Assembly (NCBI GenBank): GCA_964419605.1
Contig: CAYQQM010000019.1
Coordinates: 3,221 to 67,220, forward strand
DNA length: 64,000 nt
Reading direction: 5' to 3'
Source: JABFXX01 sp964419605
Lineage (GTDB): Bacteria > Myxococcota_A > Polyangia > Haliangiales > Haliangiaceae
The notes beneath the pieces were generated by a model. The model was not told the origin of the DNA. It saw only the letters and a list, made by a program, of their open reading frames with translations, and made no database searches. A program made the position numbers and the translations under genes. Positions 36,601 to 45,569 of this stretch are shown one piece after another; position 1 is the stretch's first letter; each line of letters begins with the position of its first letter.

Positions 36601-37343
36601 CGTGTGGTCCGGCGTACGACAAAAACGTTTTGTCCAACTACAGGCGTGGCACGTCGATACCGATTCCGCCTGACGGCAAGCTCGGCGCCTACGCGGTCGA
36701 GATCTTGAGCAACGACGGATCTTCCGATCACCGCTCGGACTTGCCGATCTGGGCTCGATCGTCCGGCGGCAAACTGGTTCACTTCTTCCCCAACTTTGTA
36801 GAGCGCAGCATGGGCGCTGCTGCGCCAAGTCCGCCGTTTCCGGGACTATCTCCTTACCAACTTTATCAGCTCTACGGCAAGGACGGCGGAACTGCGTCGG
36901 CTGCCGGTAACGGGCCGTCAAACACCTATTCCGGGCAAATTTGGTACAAGCCAAAGGCGATCGGCCAGCCGATTACGCTTGGCTATTTCTCGGGCGGTTC
37001 GCCGCTGCCGAACACGCCGCAGACGACGGAGTTTACATTTGCTCCATCGTACTACGCGGAATGGCCGCGCGTCGTTGCCTACCGGCCAGGGTTCGTGCAC
37101 GCCGGCGAAACCACGTTGACCAGCACGGATTCGGTCAGCAATCCCGTGGGAACCCCATGCAGCTTTGTCCCCACGACCCTGGGACTGCACTCCGCCGTCG
37201 TCACCAACTCGGCATGGCATTTTAGCCTCCACATCGACGGCATTCGGCCGTTCATTTCGTCGACCGAGGCAGAATGGTTTGATCCCGAGCTAGTAGCGCA
37301 CAAGCCCATCTCGGACTTCTTGTCGGCTATCGCCATGCCGTAA
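33657..37343 (+). CDS. Exo-rhamnogalacturonan lyase family (PcRGLX/YetA-like) lipoprotein
   Basis: A 1228-residue exported protein with signal ending WLAVGC (Cys30, lipobox) and a Thr/Ser-rich linker. Residues about 65-320 match the first PcRGLX/YetA-like domain: PVTFGVPFAQGKMLATHKRRM, TATWPDGSVKWLLVDANV and FVTRMRFYARTPYVRVYHTMTW. A middle (alpha/alpha)6-like part includes DYGTFNFGDVQYDWTGDYGNGHV, YWLNHGKGWSPIPWLLYLRSGDR and NESEYLGLYYYLTG. The last 330 residues are beta-rich. Family members cleave rhamnogalacturonan-type polysaccharide by beta-elimination, so plant or algal polysaccharide breakdown is a fair guess. It is longer than typical PcRGLX because of the extra C-terminal beta domain and a Cys-rich insert (NMCGGVQCPAGTQCSPFLTC). 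Confidence 0.7.
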   Translation: MRDSFIRSHTRGQVITTAVATAATWLAVGCGTESVPLNEITDELVLASPSAGTTTTTPSAALVPLPLVASFPVRFSVPPTLATYSGAAPVTFGVPFAQGKMLATHKRRMVVTATKIPIEADFTITATWPDGSVKWLLVDANVQVTSGAIAAAEVQYGAGVTEFAPTQPITVVSLNPGLRVRVNSKLYDLTPTSQDVGRFDLTSFDFRTNQSLTFTTEAKTTSVVEEKAGKVRETIKLSGVYRSADGSSTGEFVTRMRFYARTPYVRVYHTMTWTDSAQRGISSLAFVPKRAIGPAPQFIYAADGRFNKVPALDLFQTGPSTLVTATRASAGKRFDGFVEAHWGTAAANKLFVGLRWPWQQFPVRAQGVSALGSNSLTLHAIGPRTPMSLAAAELASPAGPPLHLERFEDPYTNLRAHMSDDALFHPNNMCGGVQCPAGTQCSPFLTCVSGPPMQHPESGAYSPALSPKGVAKTYEYLVWESNAADASTGHAISPQHRNALLQTPIVAYADPAHSVLAGLPSPVSAKDTAAFPEIEGAMDRAFDRMMLMKESDGDYGTFNFGDVQYDWTGDYGNGHVPAYRYWLNHGKGWSPIPWLLYLRSGDRKYLERGESYARHLMDVDTCHVTDDSLRKYKGGQIGYGPIHFGSDTFPMSIENESEYLGLYYYLTGYERAKDVIEERRIALKNPANQADVFSTQDMLNYLSPAAHADWKVRFNREHYLAIGELAAIYELTQDPLLLDYANQFILRLKESQADNGWLPGIKTNHWFSNSLTLAHRVFPAQATTLADILNKYEQHLGNYAMPNPTGPRSVDGPTSFWTLVLLEQATGNSHYLEVAATTTLAQALSVHKAPNEWNGLSEIPEQYQGAQIRGWAATLARLASLPPAQRPAGVAPMNYFSSGLLTKLPVQGGAWDGRHVFYVLDSNDANLNIDLDFNVSNQGSYHHTYQVRVYAPNGSIAFTKNGTIDTPPTEYASFGYYCASVACGPAYDKNVLSNYRRGTSIPIPPDGKLGAYAVEILSNDGSSDHRSDLPIWARSSGGKLVHFFPNFVERSMGAAAPSPPFPGLSPYQLYQLYGKDGGTASAAGNGPSNTYSGQIWYKPKAIGQPITLGYFSGGSPLPNTPQTTEFTFAPSYYAEWPRVVAYRPGFVHAGETTLTSTDSVSNPVGTPCSFVPTTLGLHSAVVTNSAWHFSLHIDGIRPFISSTEAEWFDPELVAHKPISDFLSAIAMP

Positions 37344-37428
37344 CAAAGGGTGAATCGGCGTTGCGTATCACAGACCCCTGCCCGCTACCGCCGCGGAAGC
37401 GAAGCGCACTGGCGCGACCCAGCCTGCG

Positions 37429-38208
37429 CTAGGGCGCGGCAAGCGCTGCAACTTCGGCGTCGCTGAGCGCCGCTGAGTACACTCGCACGTCATCGATTTC
37501 GCCGCGAAAAAATGCGTAATCGACCGCCCTATCCCGGTCGCAACCGATCAATGGCTCATTGGGTGTCAGGGGGAGCGGCAACGCAGGCGAGAGCGACGCA
37601 AACACCAACACGCCATCGTAGTAGACGCGCACCGTCTGGCCGTCGTAGGACCCGGCCGCATGGTGCCATACACCGAGGGTTAGCGAACGCGGGTGCCGGC
37701 TGGTGTAGACGAAGGTCGACACTAGAATCTTTGCCAGGTCCGCATCCCGATCCATAGCGAGTTCGAACGTGTTCCGAATTCCAGTCTCAGACTCATAAGG
37801 TCTCGACAACGCTGTTTGATTCACCGCCGCAAGGGGTCGGAACCACACCGCATAGGCAAAGGTGTCAGAGCGGAGATCTGGCGCGTCGGTGACGTGGATG
37901 CAGCCGGCGGCATTTGCAAACGTAGCGGCAGAGCCGCGCGGCCCACTTGCCACGATCTGCGGGCAGTTGGTCTCGCAGCGCGTCGTATGATTGCCTACCT
38001 TGTCGCGCAAGGGATCCCCACCTTCGAAATCGAAATAAAGCACAAGGCGCGGGTCAGGTGCGGTCGGTGCATCCGTCGAACTCCCGTCGACAGACCCTCC
38101 ATCGCTAGAGCTCGCATCTGTCGTCTTGGGCTCGCTACCGGTCGAGTCGAAATGCAAGCGCCCACACCCGGCGAAACAGACGCATCCAATCACTACAGTG
38201 CGCCGCAT
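37429..38208 (-). CDS. LamG/concanavalin-like lipoprotein
   Basis: A 259-residue lipoprotein starting MRRTVVIGCVCFAGC, with a lipobox Cys15 and a Ser/Asp/Gly linker (TTDASSSDGGSVDGSSTDA) typical of Myxococcota surface proteins. Residues 55-259 are a LamG-like jelly roll: LVLYFDFEGGDPLRDKVGNH, FAYAVWFRPL, GVWHHAAGSYDGQTVRVYYDG and FFRGEIDDVRVYSAALSDAEV. Such domains bind glycans or proteins. I start at 38208 rather than further upstream because the signal peptide follows directly. It converges on the lyase-like gene. Confidence 0.82.
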   Translation of the reverse strand: MRRTVVIGCVCFAGCGRLHFDSTGSEPKTTDASSSDGGSVDGSSTDAPTAPDPRLVLYFDFEGGDPLRDKVGNHTTRCETNCPQIVASGPRGSAATFANAAGCIHVTDAPDLRSDTFAYAVWFRPLAAVNQTALSRPYESETGIRNTFELAMDRDADLAKILVSTFVYTSRHPRSLTLGVWHHAAGSYDGQTVRVYYDGVLVFASLSPALPLPLTPNEPLIGCDRDRAVDYAFFRGEIDDVRVYSAALSDAEVAALAAP

Positions 38209-38460
38209 CTGTTCCAGGGTAGCCGCACTGCTGAGTCGACACAAATTGAATTTCTTGCGCACCAAGGCGCCGGGTCGTGCTTTCCCAGTCGTCTCGTGCA
38301 CTTCGTGGGAATCACTCTCCCGGGTGGCCGCCAAACTACCTACCAGTAGGAATAGGTCGCAAGTTGGATCATGTCTACCTACAAGTGCGCCCCATAAGGG
38401 CCTTTTCCATTTGCCTTTGGGGGATCAGCAGTGGCCAATAGCGACGCGTTGCCGCCTGGG

Positions 38461-41400
38461 TCAACGCGTTTCTGTGTAACGGCCGTACATTTGCAGCGGC
38501 TGCACGCGCAAGTCGTTCTGCTTGGCGACAGCAATGGCCTCGAGAGCAGCCCGGGCACCGCGCAAAGTTGTAAAGTACGCGATACTGTTCATTAGCGCGG
38601 CTCGACGCAGAGACTGCGAGTCTTGAATCGCTTGCGCGCCTTCGGTCGTATTGATGACAAAATCGATCTCGTGATTGTCCATCGCGTCAACGCAATGCGG
38701 CCGACCTTCGAGGACTTTGTTAACGCCTTCGACAACGAGCCCAGCATTGCGCAGAAACGCTGCGGTGCCGTGAGTGGCCAGAAGCGAAAATCCGAGGCTC
38801 TGTAGGCGGTGTGCAATTTCCACAAGACCTGGCTTATCGAGTTCGCGCACCGAGAGGAAAGCAACACCACGGGTCGGTAGTTTGATCCCCGCCGCCATTT
38901 GGCTCTTTGCAAATGCGCGTGCGAAATCCAAGTCGATTCCCATCACCTCCCCTGTAGATCGCATCTCAGGTCCCAATATCGTGTCCACGCCCTCAAACTT
39001 CACGAATGGAAACACGACCTCTTTGATCGAAACATGGGCGGGCTGAACCTCGCCGGATGCAAAGACTCCAAGATCGGCAAGCGTGCGCCCCGCCATCACC
39101 TTGGCCGCGATTTTTGCCAGCGGCTTGCCAATGGCCTTTGAAACAAACGGAATGGTGCGCGATGCCCGCGGGTTTACCTCCAAAACGTAGACTTCGCCGG
39201 CGAGCACCGCAAACTGGACGTTCATAAGCCCAACGACGCCGAGTTCGGTCGCCAATTGGCGCGCTTGACCACGCACCCGTTCGATGATGTCTGCCGGAAG
39301 CGAGTACGGCGGCAGCGAACACGCTGAGTCGCCGGAGTGGATGCCGGCTTCTTCGATGTGCTCCATCACGCCCCCGACCACCACAGCTCCCGTCCGGTCG
39401 GCGACCACATCTACGTCAAGCTCAACAGCTTCGGCTAGGAATTGATCGATGAGTAGAGGGAACCCCACGCCAGCGCTTTCGTCGCTGCCGCTCCTTTTTC
39501 CCCGCTCGGCATCCGTTTTTCCAGACGCCAGCAAAAATCGAGCGAAGTAGTCCTCGAGCCCACGCGAATCAAAAACGCGTTCCATGGCTCGGCCGCCAAG
39601 GACGTAGCTGGGCCGCACCATGACGGGAAAGCCGATTTTGTTCGCAACGTCGCGAGCCTCGCCGATGGTCCTTGCAATTCCCCACGTTGGCGCGAGCAGC
39701 CCGAGTTTCTTGAGCAAGGCGCCGAACCGCTCGCGATCCTCAGCTCGGTCGATCGCATCGGCTGAGGTGCCGAGAATCGGGACGCCAGCAGCAGCGAGAG
39801 GAATCGCGAGTTTCAGCGGGGTTTGACCGCCGAACTGCACGATGACTCCCCACGGCTTCTCGAGTTCGCAGATCTCGAGTACGTCCTCGAGGGTCAAAGG
39901 TTCGAAATACAACCGATCCGAGGTGTCGTAGTCCGTTGAAACCGTCTCGGGGTTGCAATTGATCATGATCGATTCGATGCCCTCCTCTTTGAGGGCCATC
40001 GCTGCGTGGCAGCAGCAATAGTCGAATTCGATGCCTTGGCCGATTCGATTCGGCCCGCCGCCGAGAATGATTACCTTTCGCTGGCCCGTTGGCCGGGACT
40101 CACACTCCTCTTCGTAGGTGCTGTACATGTAGGGCGTGTGGGACTCGTATTCAGCAGCACACGTGTCCACGCGTTTGTAAACCGGCCGGATGTTGGCGGC
40201 GTGGCGCGCGGTCCGGACCTCGGCCTCTGTAGTTCTAGTGAGCGCCGCAATTCGGCGGTCGCTCATTCCAAGGCGCTTTAGTCGCCGCAAATCGAGCTGC
40301 TGTAGCGACTTTTCGCTCGAAGCTGCAACCTCCATTTCGGTAACAGCAATATCGCGCACGTGGTGCAGGAACCACGGATCAATTCGCGTCAGCTCATGCG
40401 CTCGCGCCGCGGTAAGGCCAAGCTGAAATCCGCGCGCCACTTGAAACAGACGGTCCGGCGATGGAACGGATATCGCCCGCTCGATGGAAGCCAAGTCCGC
40501 GTTTCCATCCACAGCCACCGCGAGATCAAATCCGGCTCGCCCAGTTTCCAGCGACCGAATCGCTTTGCCGAGCGCTTCGCGAAACGTACGACCGATCGCC
40601 ATCGCCTCGCCCACCGATTTCATTTGCGGCCCTAAAACGGCCGACGCCGAGGGAAACTTTTCGAACGCAAACCGGGGCCACTTCACAACGACGTAGTCGA
40701 TGGTGGGTTCGAACGACGCCGGCGTGACGCGGGTAATATCGTTGCGCAATTCGTCGAGCGTGTAGCCGATGGCCAACTTGGCAGCGATCTTTGCAATCGG
40801 AAATCCCGTGGCCTTGGAGGCCAAGGCCGAGCTTCGCGATACGCGGGGGTTCATTTCGATCACGAGCATGCGACCGGTCTTTGGGTCGACGGCAAACTGG
40901 ACGTTCGATCCGCCGGTCGTGACGCCGATCTCGCGCATGATCGCGATCGACGCGTCTCGCATGCGTTGATACTCTTTGTCGGTCAGGGTCATCGCTGGCG
41001 CAACCGTGATCGAGTCGCCGGTGTGCACTCCCATGGGATCGAGATTTTCAATCGAACACACGATGACGGTATTGTCCTTGCCGTCGCGCACCACTTCGAG
41101 CTCAAATTCTTTCCAGCCTAAGACGCTCTCCTCGACGAGGATCGAATGCACGGGCGACTGATCGAGCCCGAATTGCACCATGCGATCGAAGTCGGGTTTG
41201 TTGTACGCGATGCCGCCGCCGGACCCGCCGAGCGTGAAGGAGGGTCGCAGAATCGCGGGGAAGCCGATCTCATCGATGGCCGCTCGAGCCTGCTCAACCG
41301 ATGACACGAGGCGGGACTTCGGACACGCAAGCCCGATGCGGGCCATGGCATGTTTAAACAACTCGCGATCTTCGGCCATCTCGATCGAGGTCACGGACGC

Positions 41401-41751
41401 GCCGAGCAGCTCCACGTTGTGTTTCTCGAACAGTCCTGCTTTGTGAGCTGCCATTGCCAGGTTCAATCCGGTCTGTCCACCCAGAGTGGGCAGCACAGCC
41501 GACACCTTTTCGCGCTCGAGTACCTTATCCAGCACCTCTACCGTTAACGGCTCGACGTAGGTGGCATCTGCCAGCTCCGGATCGGTCATGATCGTGGCCG
41601 GATTGGAGTTTACGAGTACGACTCGCAAGCCTTCCTCGCGAAGCGCCTTACACGCTTGCGTACCAGAATAGTCAAACTCGCAGGCCTGACCGATCACGAT
41701 CGGCCCCGACCCAATGATGAGAATCGATTCTACGTCACGGCGACGCGGCAC
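38461..41751 (-). CDS. carB: Carbamoyl-phosphate synthase large subunit
   Basis: A 1096-residue CarB, the ammonia- and ATP-using subunit that makes carbamoyl phosphate for pyrimidines and arginine. Two homologous ATP-grasp halves are present: SILIIGSGPIVIGQACEFDYSG near the N-terminus, VIILGGGPNRIGQGIEFDYCC at about 560, and the glycine loops SFTLGGSGGGIAY and PSYVLGGRAMERVF. The C-terminal allosteric MGS-like domain starts near VAFLSVRELDKPGLVEIA. The length is normal. No carA is seen nearby. Repeat copy B lies in its upstream leader, and the final codons share a 19-mer with the region behind the TraB-like gene. Confidence 0.97.
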   Translation of the reverse strand: MPRRRDVESILIIGSGPIVIGQACEFDYSGTQACKALREEGLRVVLVNSNPATIMTDPELADATYVEPLTVEVLDKVLEREKVSAVLPTLGGQTGLNLAMAAHKAGLFEKHNVELLGASVTSIEMAEDRELFKHAMARIGLACPKSRLVSSVEQARAAIDEIGFPAILRPSFTLGGSGGGIAYNKPDFDRMVQFGLDQSPVHSILVEESVLGWKEFELEVVRDGKDNTVIVCSIENLDPMGVHTGDSITVAPAMTLTDKEYQRMRDASIAIMREIGVTTGGSNVQFAVDPKTGRMLVIEMNPRVSRSSALASKATGFPIAKIAAKLAIGYTLDELRNDITRVTPASFEPTIDYVVVKWPRFAFEKFPSASAVLGPQMKSVGEAMAIGRTFREALGKAIRSLETGRAGFDLAVAVDGNADLASIERAISVPSPDRLFQVARGFQLGLTAARAHELTRIDPWFLHHVRDIAVTEMEVAASSEKSLQQLDLRRLKRLGMSDRRIAALTRTTEAEVRTARHAANIRPVYKRVDTCAAEYESHTPYMYSTYEEECESRPTGQRKVIILGGGPNRIGQGIEFDYCCCHAAMALKEEGIESIMINCNPETVSTDYDTSDRLYFEPLTLEDVLEICELEKPWGVIVQFGGQTPLKLAIPLAAAGVPILGTSADAIDRAEDRERFGALLKKLGLLAPTWGIARTIGEARDVANKIGFPVMVRPSYVLGGRAMERVFDSRGLEDYFARFLLASGKTDAERGKRSGSDESAGVGFPLLIDQFLAEAVELDVDVVADRTGAVVVGGVMEHIEEAGIHSGDSACSLPPYSLPADIIERVRGQARQLATELGVVGLMNVQFAVLAGEVYVLEVNPRASRTIPFVSKAIGKPLAKIAAKVMAGRTLADLGVFASGEVQPAHVSIKEVVFPFVKFEGVDTILGPEMRSTGEVMGIDLDFARAFAKSQMAAGIKLPTRGVAFLSVRELDKPGLVEIAHRLQSLGFSLLATHGTAAFLRNAGLVVEGVNKVLEGRPHCVDAMDNHEIDFVINTTEGAQAIQDSQSLRRAALMNSIAYFTTLRGARAALEAIAVAKQNDLRVQPLQMYGRYTETR

Positions 41752-41831
41752 GTGGAGTAGTTACCTCATTTGTCGCCCGCGATACAGGGTGAATGCCGCC
41801 GGTTACGCGACCGGGCTGCACTCCCTGCCCA

Positions 41832-42032
41832 GCGCTTAGTACACTTCCCGGTAAGTTGGTGGCCACCCCGGTCGCCGAGGCGACCGGATGGCGAGGCGCG
41901 ACGAGGGAGCGTACCCGAAGGTACGTGACCGACGACCCTTGGAAGTCCCTGACGAGGGAGGAGCAACGAAGACAGCCGGAATGGATCGGCGGCCCGGGTG
42001 GTCACGAACTTGCGGGGGCCTGTACTTAGTGC
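41832..42032 (-). repeat. Stem-variable 3'-end structured element, copy B
   Basis: This 201-base element spans the stop codon of the TPR lipoprotein gene and the leader of carB. Its ends are a long imperfect inverted repeat (about 45 bases), for example GCGCTTAGTACA at 41832-41843 against TGTACTTAGTGC at 42021-42032, continuing inward through AAGTTGGTGGCCACCC and its partner. Two inner hairpins are present: TCCCT-GACG-AGGGA at 41946-41959 and GTACC-CGAA-GGTAC at 41911-41924. The second is a UUCG tetraloop when read in the gene direction. The inner block near 41931-41960 matches copy A with one difference. It could act on carB expression or terminate the TPR gene transcript. Confidence 0.78.
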
Positions 42033-42964
42033 TCCACGGTGCCTGGCTCACTCGGAACAGGGGTTTGCGCCGGATCGGGCACTAAAACCTCGTCGGGGGC
42101 ATCATCACCCATGCCCTCATCCAGAGGGTACAAGCGCCCGGGGTCGGCGGCATCCGCGGAGTCCTTGAGCAGGTCGATATGATCATCCTTGGATTTGGGA
42201 ACAAACAGCGCAATCGAACTTACCCCCTCGAGCCGTTTACGACTGGCATGGGCTTGCTTCGACCCAAGCCCGCCTCCAGCCTCGAAGGCAGCTCGGGCCT
42301 CATCCAGCCGATCGAGCTGTTCGAGCGCTAGGCCGAGATTATTGAACATGTACCCGGTTGCACCAGGACGAGAGGTGGCCTCGGCAAGATGCGCCGCGGC
42401 GTCGTCATAGTGTTGCAACTGCAACTCAGTGTAGCCGAGGTTGTTCCACGCCCAAACGTTGGCCGGGTCGATCTCAATAGCTCTCGAGAACGCCTCGATC
42501 GCAGCGTCGTAGGCAAAACGGTGCAGCTCGGCTCGGCCCTTGGTGTTCCATGCCTGACTCGACAAAGGAGCGAGCGCAACCGCCTTGTTCGCTTCGGCGA
42601 CCGCCGGACCGCGCTGCCCCGTCGAAATATACAGCCGCGCAAGCTCGATGTGAGGCTGGGCGGCCTTCGCATCGAGGCGAACCGCGGTTTCGAACATCGC
42701 TTTGGCGCGAACTGTGTCCCCGCTTTGCATAAGAGCGAGGGCACCGGACAACGCTTCGCTGTACGTCGTCGGATTCGGAGCTTCGGCAGCTCGAGGGGCG
42801 GACTGACTGTTCGCGGCCTCGTAGCGCAGCGCGGCTTCAGACCGGACTGCTGGCAATGGGAGTTTTGGAACGAACGCAGAGAAATCGACGCTGCTCCCGG
42901 CGCCGTCCCCGCACGCGCCAATGGCTGCAAACAAAGCGAATCCAACATGACTGACTGACTTCAT
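42026..42964 (-). CDS. TPR-repeat lipoprotein
   Basis: A 312-residue lipoprotein starting MKSVSHVGFALFAAIGAC (lipobox Cys18), preceded by a strong AAGGAAGG ribosome site. About four or five tetratricopeptide repeats lie at about 65-240: EALSGALALMQSGDTVRAKAM, PHIELARLYISTGQRGPAV, AWNTKGRAELHRFAYDAAI, AWNNLGYTELQLQHYDDAAA and MFNNLGLALEQLDRLDEARA. The C-terminus is acidic with LDEGMGDDAPDEVLVPD. It probably acts as a periplasmic or outer-membrane scaffold. Its TAA stop codon lies inside the right stem arm of repeat copy B. Confidence 0.85.
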   Translation of the reverse strand: MKSVSHVGFALFAAIGACGDGAGSSVDFSAFVPKLPLPAVRSEAALRYEAANSQSAPRAAEAPNPTTYSEALSGALALMQSGDTVRAKAMFETAVRLDAKAAQPHIELARLYISTGQRGPAVAEANKAVALAPLSSQAWNTKGRAELHRFAYDAAIEAFSRAIEIDPANVWAWNNLGYTELQLQHYDDAAAHLAEATSRPGATGYMFNNLGLALEQLDRLDEARAAFEAGGGLGSKQAHASRKRLEGVSSIALFVPKSKDDHIDLLKDSADAADPGRLYPLDEGMGDDAPDEVLVPDPAQTPVPSEPGTVEH

Positions 42965-43105
42965 ACGGACCTTCCTTCGTGAGTCGATGTCCGTATGAGC
43001 AGCAGGCATGCCAGATCCGTGGCTCTTGTTTTCTACATTATTCCAGTTGGATAGACGGTCGCCTGCCGCAATGTGGGCAGCCTGACACGCAACTGTGGCT
43101 GGTCC

Positions 43106-45556
43106 TTAGGCGCGCCTTGATGTTGTGCCTATCGAAGACCGAGCGCCCGGCAACGAGGCGCGGCCACCGTCGCTTTGGGAACTCGTTTCGTCGCTGTTCT
43201 CAATGCGCCGAGTTTCCCCCACTCCCAAGGTGAGGCGTTCTTGGTCCACGCGGACACAAACTTCGCGACCACGTAGCACAGTCAAATCCAGACCTTTGTG
43301 GTCAAGCCGTACATTCAGCACACAGCCTTGTCGCTGCAAGTTGAACTCGGCAGTGGGCAAACTCTCCGGCAAGTTTGGGCGGAACTCGATGCAGTCGCCA
43401 TGCTCGATGAAACCGGCAAAGCCGTGGACGAAACACGCCCAAACCCCGCCCGTGGAAGCGATGTGAGCGCCGTCAGAGGTATTTTTGTGGGTGTTACACA
43501 AGTCTAAGTACAGGGCCTGTTTGAAATAGTCGACGGCCAAGTCGTTCTTGCCAATTTGTGCGGCAACGGCACCTTGGACGCACGCGGACAAGGAGGAGTC
43601 ACCCGTGGTCCGCGGGTCGTAGTACTCAAAATTTTTGGTCGCCTGAGCTTTTGTAAACTGTGGCCGCAACACGAACAGCGCCAAAGCCACGTCCGCCTGC
43701 TTGATGACTTGATGGCGATAGATCACCAACGGATGAAAGTGGGTCAACAGTGGATACTGATCGTCCGGTACGTTGGCCCAGTCCCACTCTCGGCAGCTCA
43801 AGAACGCATCGTCTTGGGCAATGATACCCAATGTGTCATCGTGGGGGATAAACATTGCTTCTGCCGCTTCCGACCAGGCGCTGATCTCAGATGAGTCTAG
43901 GTGGAGCGACAGCACGAGGTCGTTGAAGCGCTTCACGTTGGTGTTTTGAAGTTCTGTCAGCACATCCGCTGCGTAGCGCAGACAGTATTGCGCCATGAAG
44001 TTGGTATAGGCGTTGTCATTGACCACGGCCGAGTACTCATCGGGCCCGGTCACGCCGTGAATGTGAAACTTCTTGTCGCCTCTTTGGGAATAAAATCCCA
44101 GGTCCACCCACAGTCTCGAGGTCTCCACCAAGATTTCGGCACCCTCGTTTTCGAGGAACTCCACGTCTCGAGACGCCTCGACGTAACGGCGCAAGGCGTA
44201 AACGACCGCTGCGTTGATGTGATACTGCGCAGTGCCGGCCGGATAGTAGGCCGAAGCCTCCTCGCCATTGATCGTGCGCCATGGGTATAGCGCGCCACGC
44301 TGGTTGAGCTCGCGAGCCCGCTTACGAGCGGCCGGAAGTAGGTGCCAACGGAAGCGGAGCAAGCTCCTCGCTGCAGCCTGATTGGTGTACGCCAAGAATG
44401 GAATAACGTACATTTCCGTATCCCAAAAGTAATGGCCATCGTACCCATTCGAGGTCAAGGCTTTGGCGGAGATGCCCTGCTCTTGTACGCACGCCGAGGC
44501 CTGAATCAATTGATAGAGATTCCATCGAACAGCCTGCTGCAACCGAACATCGGATTCAATCGCGATATCGCTAGACTCCCAGAGCTTTTCAAACAGCTCG
44601 ACCTGCCCCGCTTTGATGGCAAGTTCGCCTTCCCGTTCGGCGCCTCGCAGTGTGTACGAGCAACGCTCTGAAAGCTCCTCTTCTGCCAGGCCGGCAGCGC
44701 TGTGATAAGCGAGCAGCTTGGTGATTCGAATCGTCTGGTTGGCACGTGCCGCCGTGCGAAAGACTGTTGTTGCAGCATCCGGTGTGACACTTGTGGACAC
44801 TTCAATCGGCGACGCGCAGTCCACGCTGTGTCGATATCCACACGCCAGCGTCATCTTGCTTTCGACGCAGCGGAACCCGAGCACCACCTCGCTCTCATCG
44901 TGGCGGCAGTTTAGGGGCTCCAATACGCGCTGGGTCATTTTGCGAGCAACGCGGGGATCGAGGCCCGAGTTTGCGGCGGCGGGCTCGCCAGGTTGCTGAC
45001 CAGCCTGCCTGTTCAGTAGCTGCGACGAAATCACAACAGCTGAATCACCATCCAACAGCGTTACTTCGAAGGTGCACAATGCAAGATGGCGATGTACGAG
45101 GCTGGCCATTCGCTCAGACACGACGCGCACACGCTTGCCCGAGGAAGTCCGCCAAATGACCTCGCGCCGCAAAATGCCGGAGCGGAAATCCAGTGCTCTT
45201 TCGTAGGTGTCGAGGTCGGCACTGGCGAGGTCCAGTGGCTCGTCGTCGATGTAAAGCTTTATCAGCTTGCCATCTGGGGCGTTTACCAGGGTTTGACCTT
45301 GCTTTGCCAACCCAAAAGCGTCCTCGGCGTGGACGATATTCCACGTCTCGTGAAAGCCGTTTACGTACGTGCCGTGATTGTGGGAATTGCGACCCTCTTC
45401 GGGGTTTCCCCGCATTCCGATGTAGCCGTTGGAGACGGCAAACAAGGTCTCGGTGTGGCCGAGATTGTCTGGACGATATTGACTCTCCACCAAGCGCCAG
45501 GGGTCGGCAGGAAATACATGCAGCGGCAACCCCTCGGGAGTGATAGGTTTTCTCAT
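43106..45556 (-). CDS. Glycoside hydrolase family 65 disaccharide phosphorylase
   Basis: An 816-residue GH65 protein (maltose, trehalose, kojibiose or nigerose phosphorylase group), which phosphorolyses an alpha-glucoside to beta-glucose 1-phosphate. Features are the N-terminal beta-sandwich with LFAVSNGYIGMRGNPEEG, the (alpha/alpha)6 barrel with GYDGHYFWDTEMYVIPFLAY and the catalytic acid Glu507 in HGVTGPDEYSAVVNDNAYTN. The late phosphate-pocket segment KQADVALALFVLRPQFT (about 625) and a C-terminal beta-sandwich follow. Specificity cannot be read by eye. The gene lies 13 bases downstream of beta-phosphoglucomutase, its usual partner. Composition looks slightly less G+C-rich than its neighbours. 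Confidence 0.92.
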   Translation of the reverse strand: MRKPITPEGLPLHVFPADPWRLVESQYRPDNLGHTETLFAVSNGYIGMRGNPEEGRNSHNHGTYVNGFHETWNIVHAEDAFGLAKQGQTLVNAPDGKLIKLYIDDEPLDLASADLDTYERALDFRSGILRREVIWRTSSGKRVRVVSERMASLVHRHLALCTFEVTLLDGDSAVVISSQLLNRQAGQQPGEPAAANSGLDPRVARKMTQRVLEPLNCRHDESEVVLGFRCVESKMTLACGYRHSVDCASPIEVSTSVTPDAATTVFRTAARANQTIRITKLLAYHSAAGLAEEELSERCSYTLRGAEREGELAIKAGQVELFEKLWESSDIAIESDVRLQQAVRWNLYQLIQASACVQEQGISAKALTSNGYDGHYFWDTEMYVIPFLAYTNQAAARSLLRFRWHLLPAARKRARELNQRGALYPWRTINGEEASAYYPAGTAQYHINAAVVYALRRYVEASRDVEFLENEGAEILVETSRLWVDLGFYSQRGDKKFHIHGVTGPDEYSAVVNDNAYTNFMAQYCLRYAADVLTELQNTNVKRFNDLVLSLHLDSSEISAWSEAAEAMFIPHDDTLGIIAQDDAFLSCREWDWANVPDDQYPLLTHFHPLVIYRHQVIKQADVALALFVLRPQFTKAQATKNFEYYDPRTTGDSSLSACVQGAVAAQIGKNDLAVDYFKQALYLDLCNTHKNTSDGAHIASTGGVWACFVHGFAGFIEHGDCIEFRPNLPESLPTAEFNLQRQGCVLNVRLDHKGLDLTVLRGREVCVRVDQERLTLGVGETRRIENSDETSSQSDGGRASLPGARSSIGTTSRRA

Positions 45557-45569
45557 AAGTTTCGGTTTC

